From Varanus komodoensis (taxonomy: Eukaryota; Chordata; Lepidosauria; Squamata; Varanidae): a DNA stretch of 64,000 bases. How positions within the stretch are numbered: position 1 is the stretch's first letter; the number at the start of each line of letters is the position of its first letter. The translations under genes were made by a program, and so were the position numbers. Where the stretch lies: assembly GCF_004798865.1 (NCBI RefSeq), contig NW_025336009.1:431857-495856 (forward strand), given 5' to 3'. This document shows, piece by piece, positions 25,240 through 38,900 of this stretch. Below the pieces are notes generated by a model, which worked only from the letters and a program-made list of their open reading frames with translations, was not told the origin of the DNA and ran no database searches.

Positions 25240-25494
25240 TGAGCACCTGTTCACACACCCTTTTGAACCCTGCTCCCAGCCGCTTGTTCCCTCCTCCTTT
25301 CCCCTAATTGGCTAATAGGGCACTGAGAGGGACACTCTTTCCGCCCGCCTGCTCCGCGCTGCCCCAACACCGGCCCTTCTTCCCAGTCCAGCCCTGCCCC
25401 CGGTGGGCTACAAGAGGCTCATTTTGTTCTGCCCAGCTTGTCAATAAACAATCGGGAAGTATTTGGCCCTCCTGCCTATGTGCCTGTTTCCCCA
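25240..25494 (+). repeat. Solo-LTR-like fossil
   Basis: A 255-bp unit starting TG (tgagcacctgttcac) and ending CA (gtttcccca), flanked by CACC on both sides as a possible 4-bp target duplication. An AATAAA signal lies near its end. No internal retroviral genes adjoin it. Family not assigned. Confidence 0.4.
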
Positions 25495-26354
25495 CACCTT
25501 GCGCTATTTGATTTTAGCCCCTCCCCTCCTTTGGGTTAAGTAATTTTCTTCGTTACCTTTTTAAATCTCTTTTACTCCCTTGTCTCAAATCATCCTTTCA
25601 CACCTATCACCTTTGAGTGTTGTACTCCTCGGCATTGAGCCATAAAAAGGGGGATCCTGCTGGTGTGGTTTCCTTGCTGTCGCCCTTGCCATCTGTCCAG
25701 GGTGAAATCTGTAGTGCTGCTGGAAAGCCACAACACTGTTGCCGCGGGCAGATTTCAGTATTTGTGGCTCAGGCTGTTGGGGCGTCTCGCTGTGCCTACA
25801 GTCTGATGGCAAGCCGGGGCTTCAACTGAGTGTGAGGCTGCAGGTGTGGATTGACAGGGCACTTCCTGGTGAGGCTTAGGTTTGCAGGGGCTGCTTGCTC
25901 TGCGCCCCTGGCAAATTTTTAAGATCGGCGGCCCCGGGAGACCTGGATAATCCGAGGGAGAAATGTTCAGTTAACATGGCTGGTGCTTCTATCACTGTAG
26001 CATGATGAGGTCTGGCCCTTGAGTTTATTAAGGAAGTGGGGGTTAGAAAAGAGGCAGAGAGCACATATTTCACAGTAAACAGGATCAACAGCAAGTGAGA
26101 GTAGATTATTGTACCTGCTTTCTGGCAATGCTGGTGACCAAGTGGCCTTCACATTCTCCACCTTCATCACATCCCTGACTGTATCCCATGGAGTTTTCCA
26201 TGTGCTCAGTATGTTGTTAAAACCACATAGAATAGGGAATACAGGCATCTCTGGGAGGGATCTACATCTTGCCCCTTTCCAGGGCCAGGTTCCAGTTATC
26301 CACACCAGGTCAGCATGTTTACCCTGAATTGGGTCATAGGTGGACACTGAGGCC

Positions 26355-26979
26355 TGTTGTAACTCGCGGTTTTGCAGATGAGACCAGAGACCAGTTGGTA
26401 AAAATAAAGAGGAGTTTATTTACCTGCAGGGGCCAACATTCATGGTTAGAATGCGGCCCTGAACAGAGTTGGAATGAGGTTTTTATAGCTTCACAGTGAG
26501 CTTTCGGTAAATGGGAAACAATACAATCAGTTTTTGACAAAAATCAGAACAATGGCGACAACGGGAAGTTACAAAATCACATAGCAGCAGTTAGGCAAGC
26601 GATATGCAGAAGCAGATTTGATTAGCAGTAAGTTTTATCTTTTAATTTACACCTTTTAGGCAATCTTTGCCCATTACGTTGTAGGTAAGCTCTTTCCATT
26701 TTCCGAGGGGAATTCTCTGAGGCAGTTACTAGACATTTGAATGGGCTAGAGCTTAGGAGAGCTAAGCCTATCATGCATACCCTGAGACAGTTTGATTATT
26801 CTAGTGTTTGGCCGTGTCATGCCTATCTGGAGCCTAGAGGAGTCATGCCTATCCTGAATGCTCTGAGAAAGCTGATAGATATTTCTATTATGTCAGGATC
26901 CTGGGGAGTCAGGCATAACAAGGCCTATGGAGACCATAGTCATGTCTCTGTGTTATGGAGTGGAAATTGAAATGGCACA
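26355..26979 (-). repeat. Retroviral LTR-like fossil (probably solo)
   Basis: On the minus strand a unit starts TGTGCC and ends TACAACA. An AATAAACTCC polyadenylation block sits shortly before the end, as in R-U5 of endogenous retroviruses. Flanking duplication is not evident and no internal genes are recognised beside it. Confidence 0.5.
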
Positions 26980-29031
26980 TAGATTCTGGCTAAGTTCAGT
27001 GTTTGCTGTCCCCAGAAGGACATCTGGGCTGGACACTCACAGAGATCACATCTTAGGGACCAGTTTCTCTTCAGCTTGAAGGCTCAAGGACAGCCTCATC
27101 TAGCCTATAGCTGGCAAAAGCTTTAACCAAAATTACACCCACAGTGAACATACATCAAAATCTTTGAGGAAGGAACAGTTTAGCATTCGTGATATTCCTC
27201 AGATCTTATAATAACTATTTTATTGTGCAAAGTAAACATTTTTCAAAAGGAAGATTTTTTTTTACCGCTGTTTGGCACCTGCACCAACCACCACTTATGC
27301 CTCAAACCCCTTAACTGAATACACTGAAGGCTCCATGGACAACAGTATTATAGTATTCTCTTACGGTGTGTAGAACTTGATTACTCTTTGGCATTTACCT
27401 TGATTCCTCAGAAGTTTTTGTTCCAAATTCATTCATATTTAACATTTAGAACATTGATAAGTAACTTGTTAATGAATTGGATTTGAGGGCAGTGTACAGT
27501 AGAAAATCAATACAATAAAATATAGTAACAATGGTGAATCTACAAGTGGGACCTGTAGCAAAATGTTGCAGCATGGAATACTTCTCAACAGGCCGGTCAT
27601 GCTCTCTTCCAGAATACTCTATTTCCTACCCATTTCCTATTTTCCCACCCCACTTGCAGCAACTGTTCTCTCTGTTAAGCATGCTCCATCCTCATTTAGT
27701 CTGGAGATACTCCCCACGTGTTATTTTTTCCTACCTTAGATTTTCCTCAGCCTCTGTGAGCCTCACTGTTGTGTGGGGGTGGTGCCATTTTGTAGCTGCA
27801 TAAGCAGAGGCACCCAGATTAGCAGACTAGCGTAAACGAAAGATAGCAAGAAACCAAACATTTAAGAGTCAGTTACTTAGGCCTGCATGGAGTTCAGGGG
27901 TGGACAGCACCCCCCCTCCTTTTGTGCATCCTTTGCACATTTTTTCTTTCAAACGGGATGTGCAGGAAGTTGTGCCTAATTTTAGTGCATATGTTGGTTC
28001 CTCAGTTCTTCTGGGGTGCAGATATCCAGTGCCACAGGGTGCAAGCTCTTTGCAGGCCTCGTTTTAATGTGAGACTCCTGTTTGCTGGTGCCAAGTGATC
28101 TCGATTTATAGAGAATAATTGTGTATTGCAATGGAGTCAAGGTTAACTTATGGTGATGAAATCCATCCAGGGAATTTCACCAAGATTTGGTTTGCACCTT
28201 GTGGGAACAGCAAAATACATCTTCCCATATGCCATTTGTGACACCCAAGTGTGGCTGTCAGCGTACACTTAAGCGTGTAAGCACACTCTGTATCTGTCCT
28301 TCTCATGCTTCCACACCATGTTGATTGTTGATTCTTGGCTGGCAGAACACCAGCTCTGCCAAGCAACTGATGTCTTGGCTCCAGATTCACTCCAATTGGC
28401 TGCTTTATGCTCCCTCACACCTCTGGTTTCTCCACTGCTCTCCAGGTGCCCACCTGCAGTTTTGGGATGTTGCTGGCACCAGAGAAGCCTTCTGCACTGC
28501 CTCCAGAGCAATCTGGGAGACAACTGTATTTGGCTCTCCTATCTGGTTGCTGCAGTTCACACAAACACTGTGTGTGAACTGCTTGGCCTTTGTTTTTACG
28601 GAAAAAAATACTGTTCTTCTCTCTGCAAAGTTCCCCTCCATGAGAGGAGCACATGGGCTACATTCAGGGTTTCACCAACAGGATGATTGCCCTGAGAAGC
28701 CCATGACCCCCATGCTTGCTGCCATGCTCTCCTCCACTCCTGTCTTGTCCCTTGCATTCCTTGAGACTGTAAACAAGCCCAGCCGTTATCTCCCTGCAGC
28801 TAGGTATGAGGCACAGGAGAACCACACTGGAATTCCCCAGCAGATCTGGGAGAACTGTAGAGGTTCCAGCAGTAGTCCTACACTTCTGCCCCAGCCTGGA
28901 TGCCAGCCCGCTTCCTGGCAGGAGCTACATTAGTGTCTCTCTGGGCTTCCTGTCAGCCTCAGACAGATGGGAGGTGGATGGGGGCCTGGTGCAGATGGTC
29001 CCCCCCCAACACCCCAAGCAGCTCTCACAGC
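26980..29031. other. Intergenic, nothing recognised
   Basis: No exon with homology was found, and no recognisable repeat. Open frames near 28318-28933 lack family resemblance or splice context. Confidence 0.4.
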
Positions 29032-29039
29032 CCCTAGTG

Positions 29040-30135
29040 CAGGAGTCGGCAACCCCCGAAGCCGCACGTGGCTCTTGAACCCCCCTGCTGCGGCTCCGTC
29101 GCTCAAAACAGCGCCACTCAGGAACACAGCGCTAGCTAGTTAAGTAAACCAGCTAGTTAAGTAAATTGCTGCATTCCTCTGCTAAACAAGCTTCCTGCAG
29201 CTCTCCTGTTACATGAAAAGATTCTCTTTGTCCCAATGTAATCTCCATCTGAATGTTAAAAGCTGCGCTTGGGACCTGTCACAAGTCACATTACTTGACT
29301 GTTTATCTGCTAATCAGTCACTGAACACCCCCATATCTGCAACTGGCTTTACTTTGGAGCTTCCCCCCCGCCAACCATGGATAAATCCGAAGAAAAGTTT
29401 CTGAAGAAAAGTGAACGTTTAATGGTACGTGGGTAGATTCATTTGCTTTTACTGCTGACGAACTTATGGGGTTTGCTGTTTAATGCATGCAGCCCTTTAG
29501 CACTGACTTTGACTCTTCAGGAAGCTGTTCTCCTATTCAAAATATATGAAAGGAATCCTACTAGTTTATAATGTAAGATTAAAAATAAGTTTTTTGTGAC
29601 TGAACAAGAGCTGCAGCTAAATCATAATGAAGATATAGATCTACTTCTTTGTTTTAAGATTCTTATAAAATTCCAGCTACATTATTACATTGGGAGAGGG
29701 ATGTTTGTTCAATATTTCACCACGTGATAAAAGGATGAGGGCACACAGAAGCAGACAGCATTTTTGGTTTGCTGCAGGTGGCATGTTTGGTTTGCTGCTA
29801 ATGGATAATATAAGTTTAGCTTTTTCTTTCATAAATATGAGGAGGACTCAGACACTGAGTATTTTATTTGAAAGTAACTTTCAACCCAGCATCTTTTTTT
29901 TTTTGGAGTTCAAAATGTTTTTGTTGCATGCAGAAATAAAAATTTGTTTTCTCTGTAGCAGTTCATTGATTTCATAAATACAACACACTATAGTTTTTTT
30001 ATACATAGCATAAAGGTAAAAAACTATGCAGTGTTATCTTCATTTTAGATGTCAAAAGCGTTTTGCAGCTCCTGGTGTTTTCTGTGGGAAATGGGTCCAA
30101 ATGGCTCTTTGAGGGTTAAAGGTTGCTGACCCCTG
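29040..30135. mobile_element. Non-autonomous hAT DNA transposon
   Basis: The ends read caggagtcggcaaccc and, in reverse complement, caggggtcggcaaccttta: inverted termini of hAT type. The 8-bp flanks ccctagtg (29032-29039) and ccctggtg (30136-30143) match at 7 of 8 bases. The inside keeps a short coding relic at about 29379 (MDKSEEKFLKKSERLM) but no transposase, so it needs a helper element. Confidence 0.85.
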
Positions 30136-30143
30136 CCCTGGTG

Positions 30144-31246
30144 CATTACTGCAAGCCAGCTCTGTGTGTAAAGGTAGAACCATCTGTCCATGCAGTTAGG
30201 GAGGGAGCAGTGCCAGGTATAGTGAGCAGTAGAAGTGCAGCATCGGCATCCAGCACCTGGATGCATGCCTGCATGGGGGGGGGGAGCTGTGGGGGGCACC
30301 GTATGTGGACCCAGCTGTAGGGCAGCATAGCTTCATGCCAGCAAGACGGCTAGCTTGTATTAACATACGGCTTTCTTTCCTGCCGGCACAGCCCTTTCCC
30401 TGTGTCCATGTTCCAGTAACGCTGCAGAAATAAAGCCATGTTTTGCAACAGCAATGCAGTTCTTGTGGGAAGGGCTGCATGTAGAAATGGGTGAAGATGG
30501 GCAGAGGTTAATGCCAGATGAGGGTGCTCCCACTGTGGGCTGGCCCAGAGGAGGGGGTGCCAGGCCGAGCCGCCCCCATGTGTGGCAGAGCAGCCAGAAG
30601 TGGGGGAGCCTCTGTTGGGAGTGGGGGTGCAGGGCACTGGGCAACACTGGCTGCAGCCATGGCATGGGAGGGGAAGGGCACAGCCTTCCTGCACCAGTGC
30701 CCTCTGTGAGCACAGCTGCAGGGGGAAGGGGGCCCGTGGTGGCATGTGCAGGGCCTACTCACGGGGAAGCCTTGGAAGATTTGCAGCAAGGAAAGGATGC
30801 TGCAGAGGGCAGATATGCTTACATGTGTGGGTAGCAGCATGGGGGAGGAGAAGTATTGCTCTCGTAAGTGGTTCCTCTAGTAGAGCAGTGAAAAAATGGT
30901 TGGCCAAAGGCATGTCCAAGGGAGTGTGTACACCAGTTGGGAAGAAGCAGGCAAGGAAGGCAGGAGTGCTGCATCCTGGGAGGAGCTTTCAGCTGCTGGA
31001 GCTGCTGGAATACTTCATCAGTGGGAGAAATGAGGCAGAAGGGTGGAAACTATGCATTTGCCTGACAGCCTTCCCCAGGGAAGAAGCCATGGTGCATGGA
31101 AACCACATGCCATGGCTTTGTCGTGTGTGTGTGTGTTCTGGTGAACCTCAGCTGCACACAAGAGACTAACCTCCTCCAGATCGGAGGATGAGATGTGTGC
31201 AGAGGAGGCTGCCTCTTCTGGCAGAACTGACAGCTCAGACTCTGAT
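30144..31246. other. Intergenic G/C-rich stretch, nothing recognised
   Basis: G-rich sequence with many overlapping open frames on both strands. No family similarity and no consistent splice sites. Confidence 0.4.
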
Positions 31247-31565
31247 AAGAAAACATAGAAACAGAGTGAGTCAGAAGGGGCCTCCCGGGCCATCTAGTCT
31301 GACCTCTGGAACCAGCCGGCTCCGCTCATGACATGCCCACCATGTGCATGTCCAGCCTATCCTTGAATACCCGCACCGATGGGGCCTCAACCACCTCTCG
31401 TGGAAGCCCATTCCACACCCTCGGGGTCCTGACTGTCAGGAAGTGCTTCCTGGCACCCAAATGGAACCTTGGCTCCCTGAGCTTTGCTCCGTTGGAGCGC
31501 GTCCTGCCTTCCTCTGCAGGAGAGAACAGGTCTCTCCCCACCTCCATGTGACAGCCCCTCACAGA
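31247..31565 (-). repeat. CR1 LINE 3' end
   Basis: It opens with the reverse complement of the 'ctgtttctatgttt' CR1 tail, then antisense [20 protein letters not shown] and [13 protein letters not shown]. It is closely similar to the copies at 52440, 55487 and 58205. Confidence 0.9.
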
Positions 31566-32265
31566 CTTGAGATGACTGAAGGAGATGACAGTTGAAACAG
31601 TCCCAGTTCCACAAGGCCCTCTGTGCCTGCCTGTGCCCGCTATGGGGGAGATGAGTTCGAGGGCAGCCAAAGGGGCCAGTCAACCCACCTGCTGGAATGG
31701 GGAAGAGCAGCAACATCTTGAGGGAGAAGATTCCAAAGTGAGGAGTCTTTAGGCTGGGGGAACTCCTGCCTCCTGAGGACAGTCCATTGTCAGAGTTGTA
31801 GGGTGGCCCAAGTGGATTCATAAGGAAAGCTTTGGGTGAAGAATGTCAGAGAAGGTTCAGCATTTTGCTTTGTGTATGCTCAGAGAATTGTGTGTAAAAT
31901 AGAGGCATTTGGCAAAGAAGGGCTGGTGAGACCATTATTGCTGGGATGGAGAAACATGGCTCACGCCAGGTTTAGTATTAAGCAAGTGTGCAGTCCTTGT
32001 GTACCTATGTAGTAAGATGTGTTTGGATTAAGGTAAATTTGGTGATGGAGTTACCTGTGTTGTTTTCTTGTTATGTGTGCAATAAGGGAAAAGATTTCAT
32101 CCAAATCCAACAGGCTTCTCAGTTATGAGGCCCAGATACATGTAGCAGTGATTTGTTAGTTTATCATTTCAACCTGTCCGGTTTTCAGCTGCATGCAGAA
32201 TATTAGGGATCTCCCTTGGAAGAAAGGATTTCCTCCCTTATTCCTCCCTCCCTTAACTAGTGTTA

Positions 32266-32271
32266 TTTATT
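32266..32271 (-). terminator. Possible polyadenylation signal of the sugar transporter gene
   Basis: AATAAA on the minus strand, about 500 nt past the stop codon at 32770. Confidence 0.35.
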
Positions 32272-32769
32272 TGACATGCTCTATCCCCCCCGCCAATATT
32301 TGTACTTATCACAGCAAAGAGCACAAGTAAATAGTCACGTAAAGAGAAGCAACCACTGCCAGGTCATCTCTGCTGGAGCAGGCCAGGCCAGGGCTTTCCT
32401 TGCTTTTTGGAGTGGGCCATGGAAACTGAGCTGGCTCCCTCCCTTGCAGCTCTGCAGTTTCAGTTCTATGGCTTGGGCAGGCCTTTCCAGGAGACAACAA
32501 CTGACGAATGGCATTTTGGGGCCCGAGCATGTTAGCCTCACAACACAAAAGGAAAACCAGCATTAGGGTGCCCAGTGAGCTTCCCACAACACATCTGAAG
32601 TAAGGGCTTGAACAAATATTCTGGCTAATAGGATATAAACAGGGTAATTTCACCAATGAAGCTTTTTTGCAAAAATGACAAAACAATGAACTGGAAATGC
32701 TCCATCTTCGATGAATGCTACACCAGCAACACAATACCTCCAAGAAATACCGGTTCTGTAACTGGGGAG

Positions 32770-32976
32770 TTAAAGCCTGGTGCAAAAGCTGGTTCCATTT
32801 GGGAAATTATTTTCTGTAGGAAAAACGTGAGTCTTTCCATAATTCAACTTATTAAACTCCATTGTAATTTCCACAATGGATTTCCCCTTTGTTTCTGGAA
32901 GGAATAGATAGATGAAAACACCTGAGGCAGCAAGGATTCCCATGAAGATCAGGAAGCAGAAGGGACCAAGATATTC
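32770..32976 (-). CDS. SLC2A11: Sugar transporter terminal exon (TM12 and tail)
   Basis: 207 nt encoding [20 protein letters not shown] then [20 protein letters not shown], followed by a 26-residue polar cytoplasmic tail and TAA. The PETKGK motif is canonical. Confidence 0.95.
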   Translation of the reverse strand, partial: EYLGPFCFLIFMGILAASGVFIYLFLPETKGKSIVEITMEFNKLNYGKTHVFPTENNFPNGTSFCTRL

Positions 32977-35900
32977 CTGAAATTAGAAATAAAGGAAAAT
33001 TTAGAATTTAAAAAAGAAAAAAAAGACATGCATGCATTCCATTCTTACATATTGTTTGCAAATATTTGGCTAGCTGGAACTGGATAGAGCAGTGATTGCT
33101 GTTTGTTTGCTCATTAGTTGAATCTCTTACCACAGTGAATGGAAAAATCATCCCAAGCAGAAAGAGGCCCATCCAGTTGATAATGCCCACAATGACAAAG
33201 GCTGATGGGCGGAAGTTCTGGTTGAAAATTTCAACCATGACAGAGATGGTGGCTCCAGCTGGTGAAGGCAGAGAAAAGTAAATACACAGTAAGTTGCACA
33301 CAATCTGTTCCTCATGGTGGCCACCTTGCTGAGAAGGTGGTCACCAGAGTGCCGAGGTACCCCGGCAAGAGGATTTTCCAGTGGCTATGGCAGGGGGCTG
33401 CAGTGCGCCTGTACAAAGGCATGCTTCTCAGGGTGAATGCTTTTCTGGAGGCAGGGAGAGGAAGTCTGTGTACCCTGGATGTGACCTGAAAGCCTGTTGC
33501 TACCTGGCTTCAGCTGTAGTTCCACCACCCACCCATATGGCGGTGTCCTCAAGATTGGCAGCCTTCTGGAGGTGCCTAAGAGTAGGCTTCATCCGAGCCT
33601 TCTGGAAACAGCAGGTTGGCAGGATCTGACACATGCCTTAGTTCTAGCCCACGGTGTTGGTGCCAAGAGAGGTTGTGGGGCGCAGAATTGGGGTGGTCAC
33701 ACATTTTGGGGATGCCAAGCGGCTGCATGTCCTTTCCTCTCCTCCTCCAATGGTTGGGTACTTTCTGTAGGGTGGTAAGGCAGAGCCATTCAGCTTCTTC
33801 AGCCCCAGTGGGCTGCTTGTGTACCCCAGGTGTTGGTGCAGTGCTCGCTGCTAAGTGTCCCTGCCCATTGTGCCCACGGCTTGAGTACTCACAAGGTCCA
33901 ATCCCATAGAAGAGAACAAAGAGGAAGATGAGAAGGACGCTGCAGTAGTGCATCCAAAAGAAGCGATGCTAGAATGAAGAAAAGGTGCCTTGAAAACACA
34001 GCACTCTGGCCTCTTGCTAAGGCAGTCAAGGTTCTGGGTAACAGTGTGTGCTGAGCTGGTGTTCATGCCTTGTGTCTGAGAAGCTGTGAGGAACTGTCAC
34101 CTGGGGCAGCAGCTTCATCATGCCCCACAGCCAGGCCCAAAAGACTGACTTACTTGGAGGGAGAGGGTTACTGTGAGCAGTGCAAGCACCAGGACCATCG
34201 ATGCGTAGCCTCCCCAGAGCAGCAGCCTCCGTCCGAAATGCTCTATGATGGAGCTCTGGAAGGCAAGAAGGTGAAGCGAAGAAGAGCTGAGCCGATGCAT
34301 TGCCTCTGGTGGCAGAAAACCACCCCCTCAACAGCATACCATTGACATGGCATTAGCATAAGAAATCCCGTTTTTCCCTTGCAGTTCTTTCCCAATCTTG
34401 AAGAAGGATCTGGAAAATATACTGTGACAGTCTGCTAAGAATCCTGAAGCTCTGTCTTTTTTTTAAATGTAGATTTTGAAATGGATTTATTTATTTATTT
34501 CATTTTTATACCACCCAACAGCCTAAGGTTTTCTGGGCAGTTAACAAAGATTTAAAAATTGGAATGTTTTAATGTTTAAAATATAAACATTTTAAGCATG
34601 TAAGCATGCTTATGACATGTAAGCATAACATAGTATAAAGAGCACCTGCAACCTCCCCCGGCCCCATTTCTGTACAAAAAGAGGCAGGAGGACAGGAAGG
34701 CCTCAATTTTTATTTAAGCTCTAATTTTTCTCTGAACTTACACACAGGATAGATGAGAGGCACTCGCAGATCCCGACCCCCAGTGCAAGGTATGGGATGA
34801 GTTCTTCTTCAAACCTTGCAGTGCGGAAGACCTCAAAGGAGTAGAAGTAGATCTGAAAGTGGCAGAAAGGAGATGAGGGTGTCTGCTTCTTTAGAAGAAA
34901 AGAAGATAAGTGGCTTATGGCTGGTTTATGATGCAAGACCTGATTCAGGCTCTGATGGGATTAGAGCTGTGCCTTCTCACGGAGCCGTCTGCTGGCCTGC
35001 ACACATAGCCAGCAGAGGGTCTGTTCGGCCCGCCTGCCTGCCTTCCACATGCTACAGCATTTCCTTACACATGAGTCAGTGGAGGCTCCTGCTGCAATTC
35101 CTTGAAACTCACATCAGCCTCAGATTAGCTTTCATATGAAGGCAACCTACCTTGAGTGAGGCTCCTGCACAAAGAGTCACTGCTAGTTGATGTGCTGGGG
35201 CTGCACATAACTGCTAATGTGCACTTGACTTGAAGTAGGGGCTAGATCACCTGGCCCCCTGCCCATGGGCCTCCTGTTCACCCGAATGCCTGACCCTTAA
35301 CCTGGAGATGGTTGGGCCATGCCCAACAAGCCAAGGAAGGGCTGAGGCTTTCAGAAACCTTCCCAGCATAGTTCTCTGAACCTTGCTTCTCTCTGGGGCT
35401 GCTGGTCCAACAGGTTGTCAACTCTCAGCAGCTACCACCATAGACAGGCAAGACTCAACTGCATTGATGCCACAGAGTTGTAACGTGGTCATGACGGTGA
35501 TCATCACATACAGCTGCCAGCGCAGGGATTGTGCCTGTATCACTTCAAGGACCCGTAAGTGCTTGGTGCTTGGCATAGCTGCCTTCTCCTTCTTTAGGTC
35601 CTCAATTTCTGCTTGATGGTCTCCTTCACCCCAGAGTTGCTTGATGGCTGTGACACAGAAGAAAATAAATATCTGAATCTATCCGTGTGCCCTACCATGC
35701 ACACAGTGTATGTGTCAGTCACTTAACACATGAAGTGTGGCTGAAAGTTAGCAAAAGTGAGACCAGTCTATTAGGGCTGTTTACACATTAGGTGTTTGCT
35801 CTGGAATTACTCTCATGTGTAATACAACTGAACACATACAACATTGTCATCTAATGTTGTTCTCCTGTTTTCCCTATGATGGTTCAGTCTGTGCTGAAAG

Positions 35901-38900
35901 TTCACAAAATCCATGCACCTGCACCTCTCCACATCTTCACTATTACCTTTTCAGTCAATGCTATTTTAGTCATGTGTATTACTCCTGAATTCATTTTTAA
36001 AGTGTGTTAAAGTGCTTTTTGCTTATGTTCAAAAAAACAACACAGTCAAGTGATAACACTGAAATTTGTTAGAATTTTAATACAGCCTTAAGCATGGACA
36101 TCCAACCATCCAAAGGGGCTGGGCTGGTGGGAGTGCAGGACAAGAGCCTTCTTTGTGGCAGGACCACAGCTGTGAAATCCCCTCCTGCAGCGGGACTTGG
36201 TCCCATCTTTGCTCATCTGGGTGGGTAGCTCAGACCTTTCCATTCTACTTGGCTTTAAAGTTGATTCTATTGCTTTTCTTTGATTATATTTTTATTCACA
36301 TTTATGTACACATTCAATATGTTTGTTCTTGCATTCTCACCATTCACATACTAAGTAGCTAAAATAAAGTGAGGCAACTACAATATTAAACAAAATCTAA
36401 AACTAATGTATATTCGTCCATGACTTATCTTGCACAGGAGACACTATGACCATGAAAATAAATACAAGAAACTAACACGTTGCTAACATGGCATGCTGAG
36501 GTTCATTGCCTCTTGTCCACTGGCATAACTTTGTCATTTATGCACAGGAATACAGAATGAATACTGAAAATACCCCTGCAGTGTAGCAAGTCTTGTGATA
36601 ATTCTGTGCGAGGTCAATGCTTAGACAGAGCTAGGCATGGTCAGTCCAAAACCACACTGGATTTATTTGCAGAAACAGCAGTCGCTGACCAGTGAAAAAA
36701 CTGTTAAATTGCCTTTATAAGGATTCCAGAATTATTTGGGGCTTTTTGTTGCATCTGTTCTGGGGAAGGCACTTACATCATTGAACTTGGCAAAAGAATA
36801 ATGTGAAACTTGAGTAGGCCCTAAAATCCTAGATATGTATGTATGCACACATATGCCCGGCAACAGGCATGTGGCACACCTGTCCCCCCTTTACAAACCA
36901 GAAACCCAGTTCCACCCTGGTTGCTGGAAATGGGCAGGCCAATTCAGCTGGAGGCGGCTTCCCATGGCCTCCACTCGCTGACAGCAGAAAGTCTGATTAC
37001 AGGTTTTGACAGAATGGAGAGGGCAGAAGATGAGAGGAGCTTTCAAGGGCCGCCCCTGAGCACACATGCAAGCCTGGCCCTCAGGGCCTGGTGGAGTCCC
37101 AGCCTGGTCCTGCAAGGTCCTGTCAATTGCAAAGGGGTCTCCTACCTTTCAAGAAGGCTTCTTCGTTGCCCTTCTGTATTAGAAGGTAGGATGGTGAATC
37201 AGGGAAGCAAGGGAGCATCACCAGCTGGACCACGGCTGTGAGTGCACTAAAGGCCAGCAGCAAAGGCCACGAGGATTCATTTCCTAACAATTCCCTGCCA
37301 AGAGGAGGACGAAAGAGTCATTTGGTTTATGCAGAACAAAGGCAGGCCCTTGTACTGCTTTCAAAACCCACAGTGGACTACATGCCACACTTCACAAGGT
37401 TCCTTACCAGGCCAGGCTTCTGAGGCATTAGGCATAGGTAACATTGCCGGCATTGACACGGCATGGTTCTGTCCGCTAGCTAGAGTGGGAAGTGAAGGGT
37501 TAATGCCACACAAAGATGAGACTGCCCTTCATACAAAAACACTTTAGGGCATATAAATCACATGGGTTTATTTTGAATCTGGTAGTGAAGAAGGAACAGC
37601 ACCAACATTTAAACAATTCCATTATTCTTCTCTTCCCCCTCTACTCCCCCTCCCCAAAAACCCACTGAAATAAGTTCTCCAAATAGAAAATCCATTCATT
37701 GTTCAAATGTTGAATAGAATGTTGTAACCTTTTTGATCGTTTTGAACAAGGGGAGTAATTTTAGCATAGAACTTTAAGTACTAGAGACTTTCACTGTGGC
37801 TAGCACATTTTATTTCAGGGATAATGGAATGAAGTACAATCCAGCTTTTATACTGAAACAAATACAAGGGGATTTTATATACTATGGGTTATTCTGCAAC
37901 TGGCTTGTTTGTTATTCTTTCAAACTGTATATGATAAATGGGGGAAAGTATGTGGGAAACTATTACCCAGTATCAAATTATCATATTCAAACTATCTTAT
38001 GTTCAGTCAATTTATTTGGCATCAGCTGATCTTGAAACATTTTTTAAAATCAGAAACATATCAAATAGTACTGCTCATCCCAAATTGCTAGTTCAAATTT
38101 CATGTGCAAATAAGCCGCGTGGATTCATTGTTCATGGAACTAGCTGCACAGTGCCTGACAGAGGATGGCGATTGCTCTGGCTTCTGAGTGGGACGATGTA
38201 AATTGGAGACCTGCAGCAGCAGGGGGTTTGGTCCAATGCTATTCATGGCCCCCTCCAACTCGACTGTTCTATGACTCTCTGATCCCCCCCCCCCCCGGCC
38301 TCTGATTGCCTTTCAGGCACCATCTGTATCCCATGAGTGTTTACTTCCTCGCACCAACAGCCACCTCTTTTTTGCCGTTTGCCTGCTGCATGTGAGGGAC
38401 CTCTTCTGCTTTTGCCAGTTGCCATCAGGAGGCTCCCCAGCCCCTCCACTCTGTAAACTTTCACACCCTTCGTGTTTTCCCTTTAGGGCTGTTCTTTGCT
38501 TGCCTAGGCCCATCCTCTCCCCTCTGTGTTGCTTTGCTCCCTGACCCACCGCACAATGTCAAGGTTAGACTAACAGGAAGTGCCACCACTCTTCTGGCAA
38601 CCCTACAATCTCAGCAGGCCCTGTTCCTGCAAAAGAAAACAAGACTTCACACCCAATGAACTTCCAATCAGAGAAGCCATCGTGGCTGGAAAAAGCGGGC
38701 CATGATTTTTTCTGAGTATTTGTGTTTCCTCTGTCTGGTATTTCGTTGTAAGAAAGACCATGTCACGGAACCTCTACATGTGATTTTATTTCTATGAGAA
38801 AAGCTCCTCTTCACTTGATACTGAGAACAAAAACTAAAGAGAGCAGGTGTGCTGGAGGTGTACGATCAAAAGAACATTTATAGTTTATTCAGACATAGAG

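Noticed and set aside
28318-28933. Overlapping plus-strand frames of 122 and 202 codons
   Set aside because: Low-complexity amino-acid use, no homology and no splice context. Probably chance frames in C-rich sequence.
30350-31169. Cluster of frames on both strands in a G-rich stretch
   Set aside because: Frames overlap in all phases, as expected from skewed composition. No motif was recognised.
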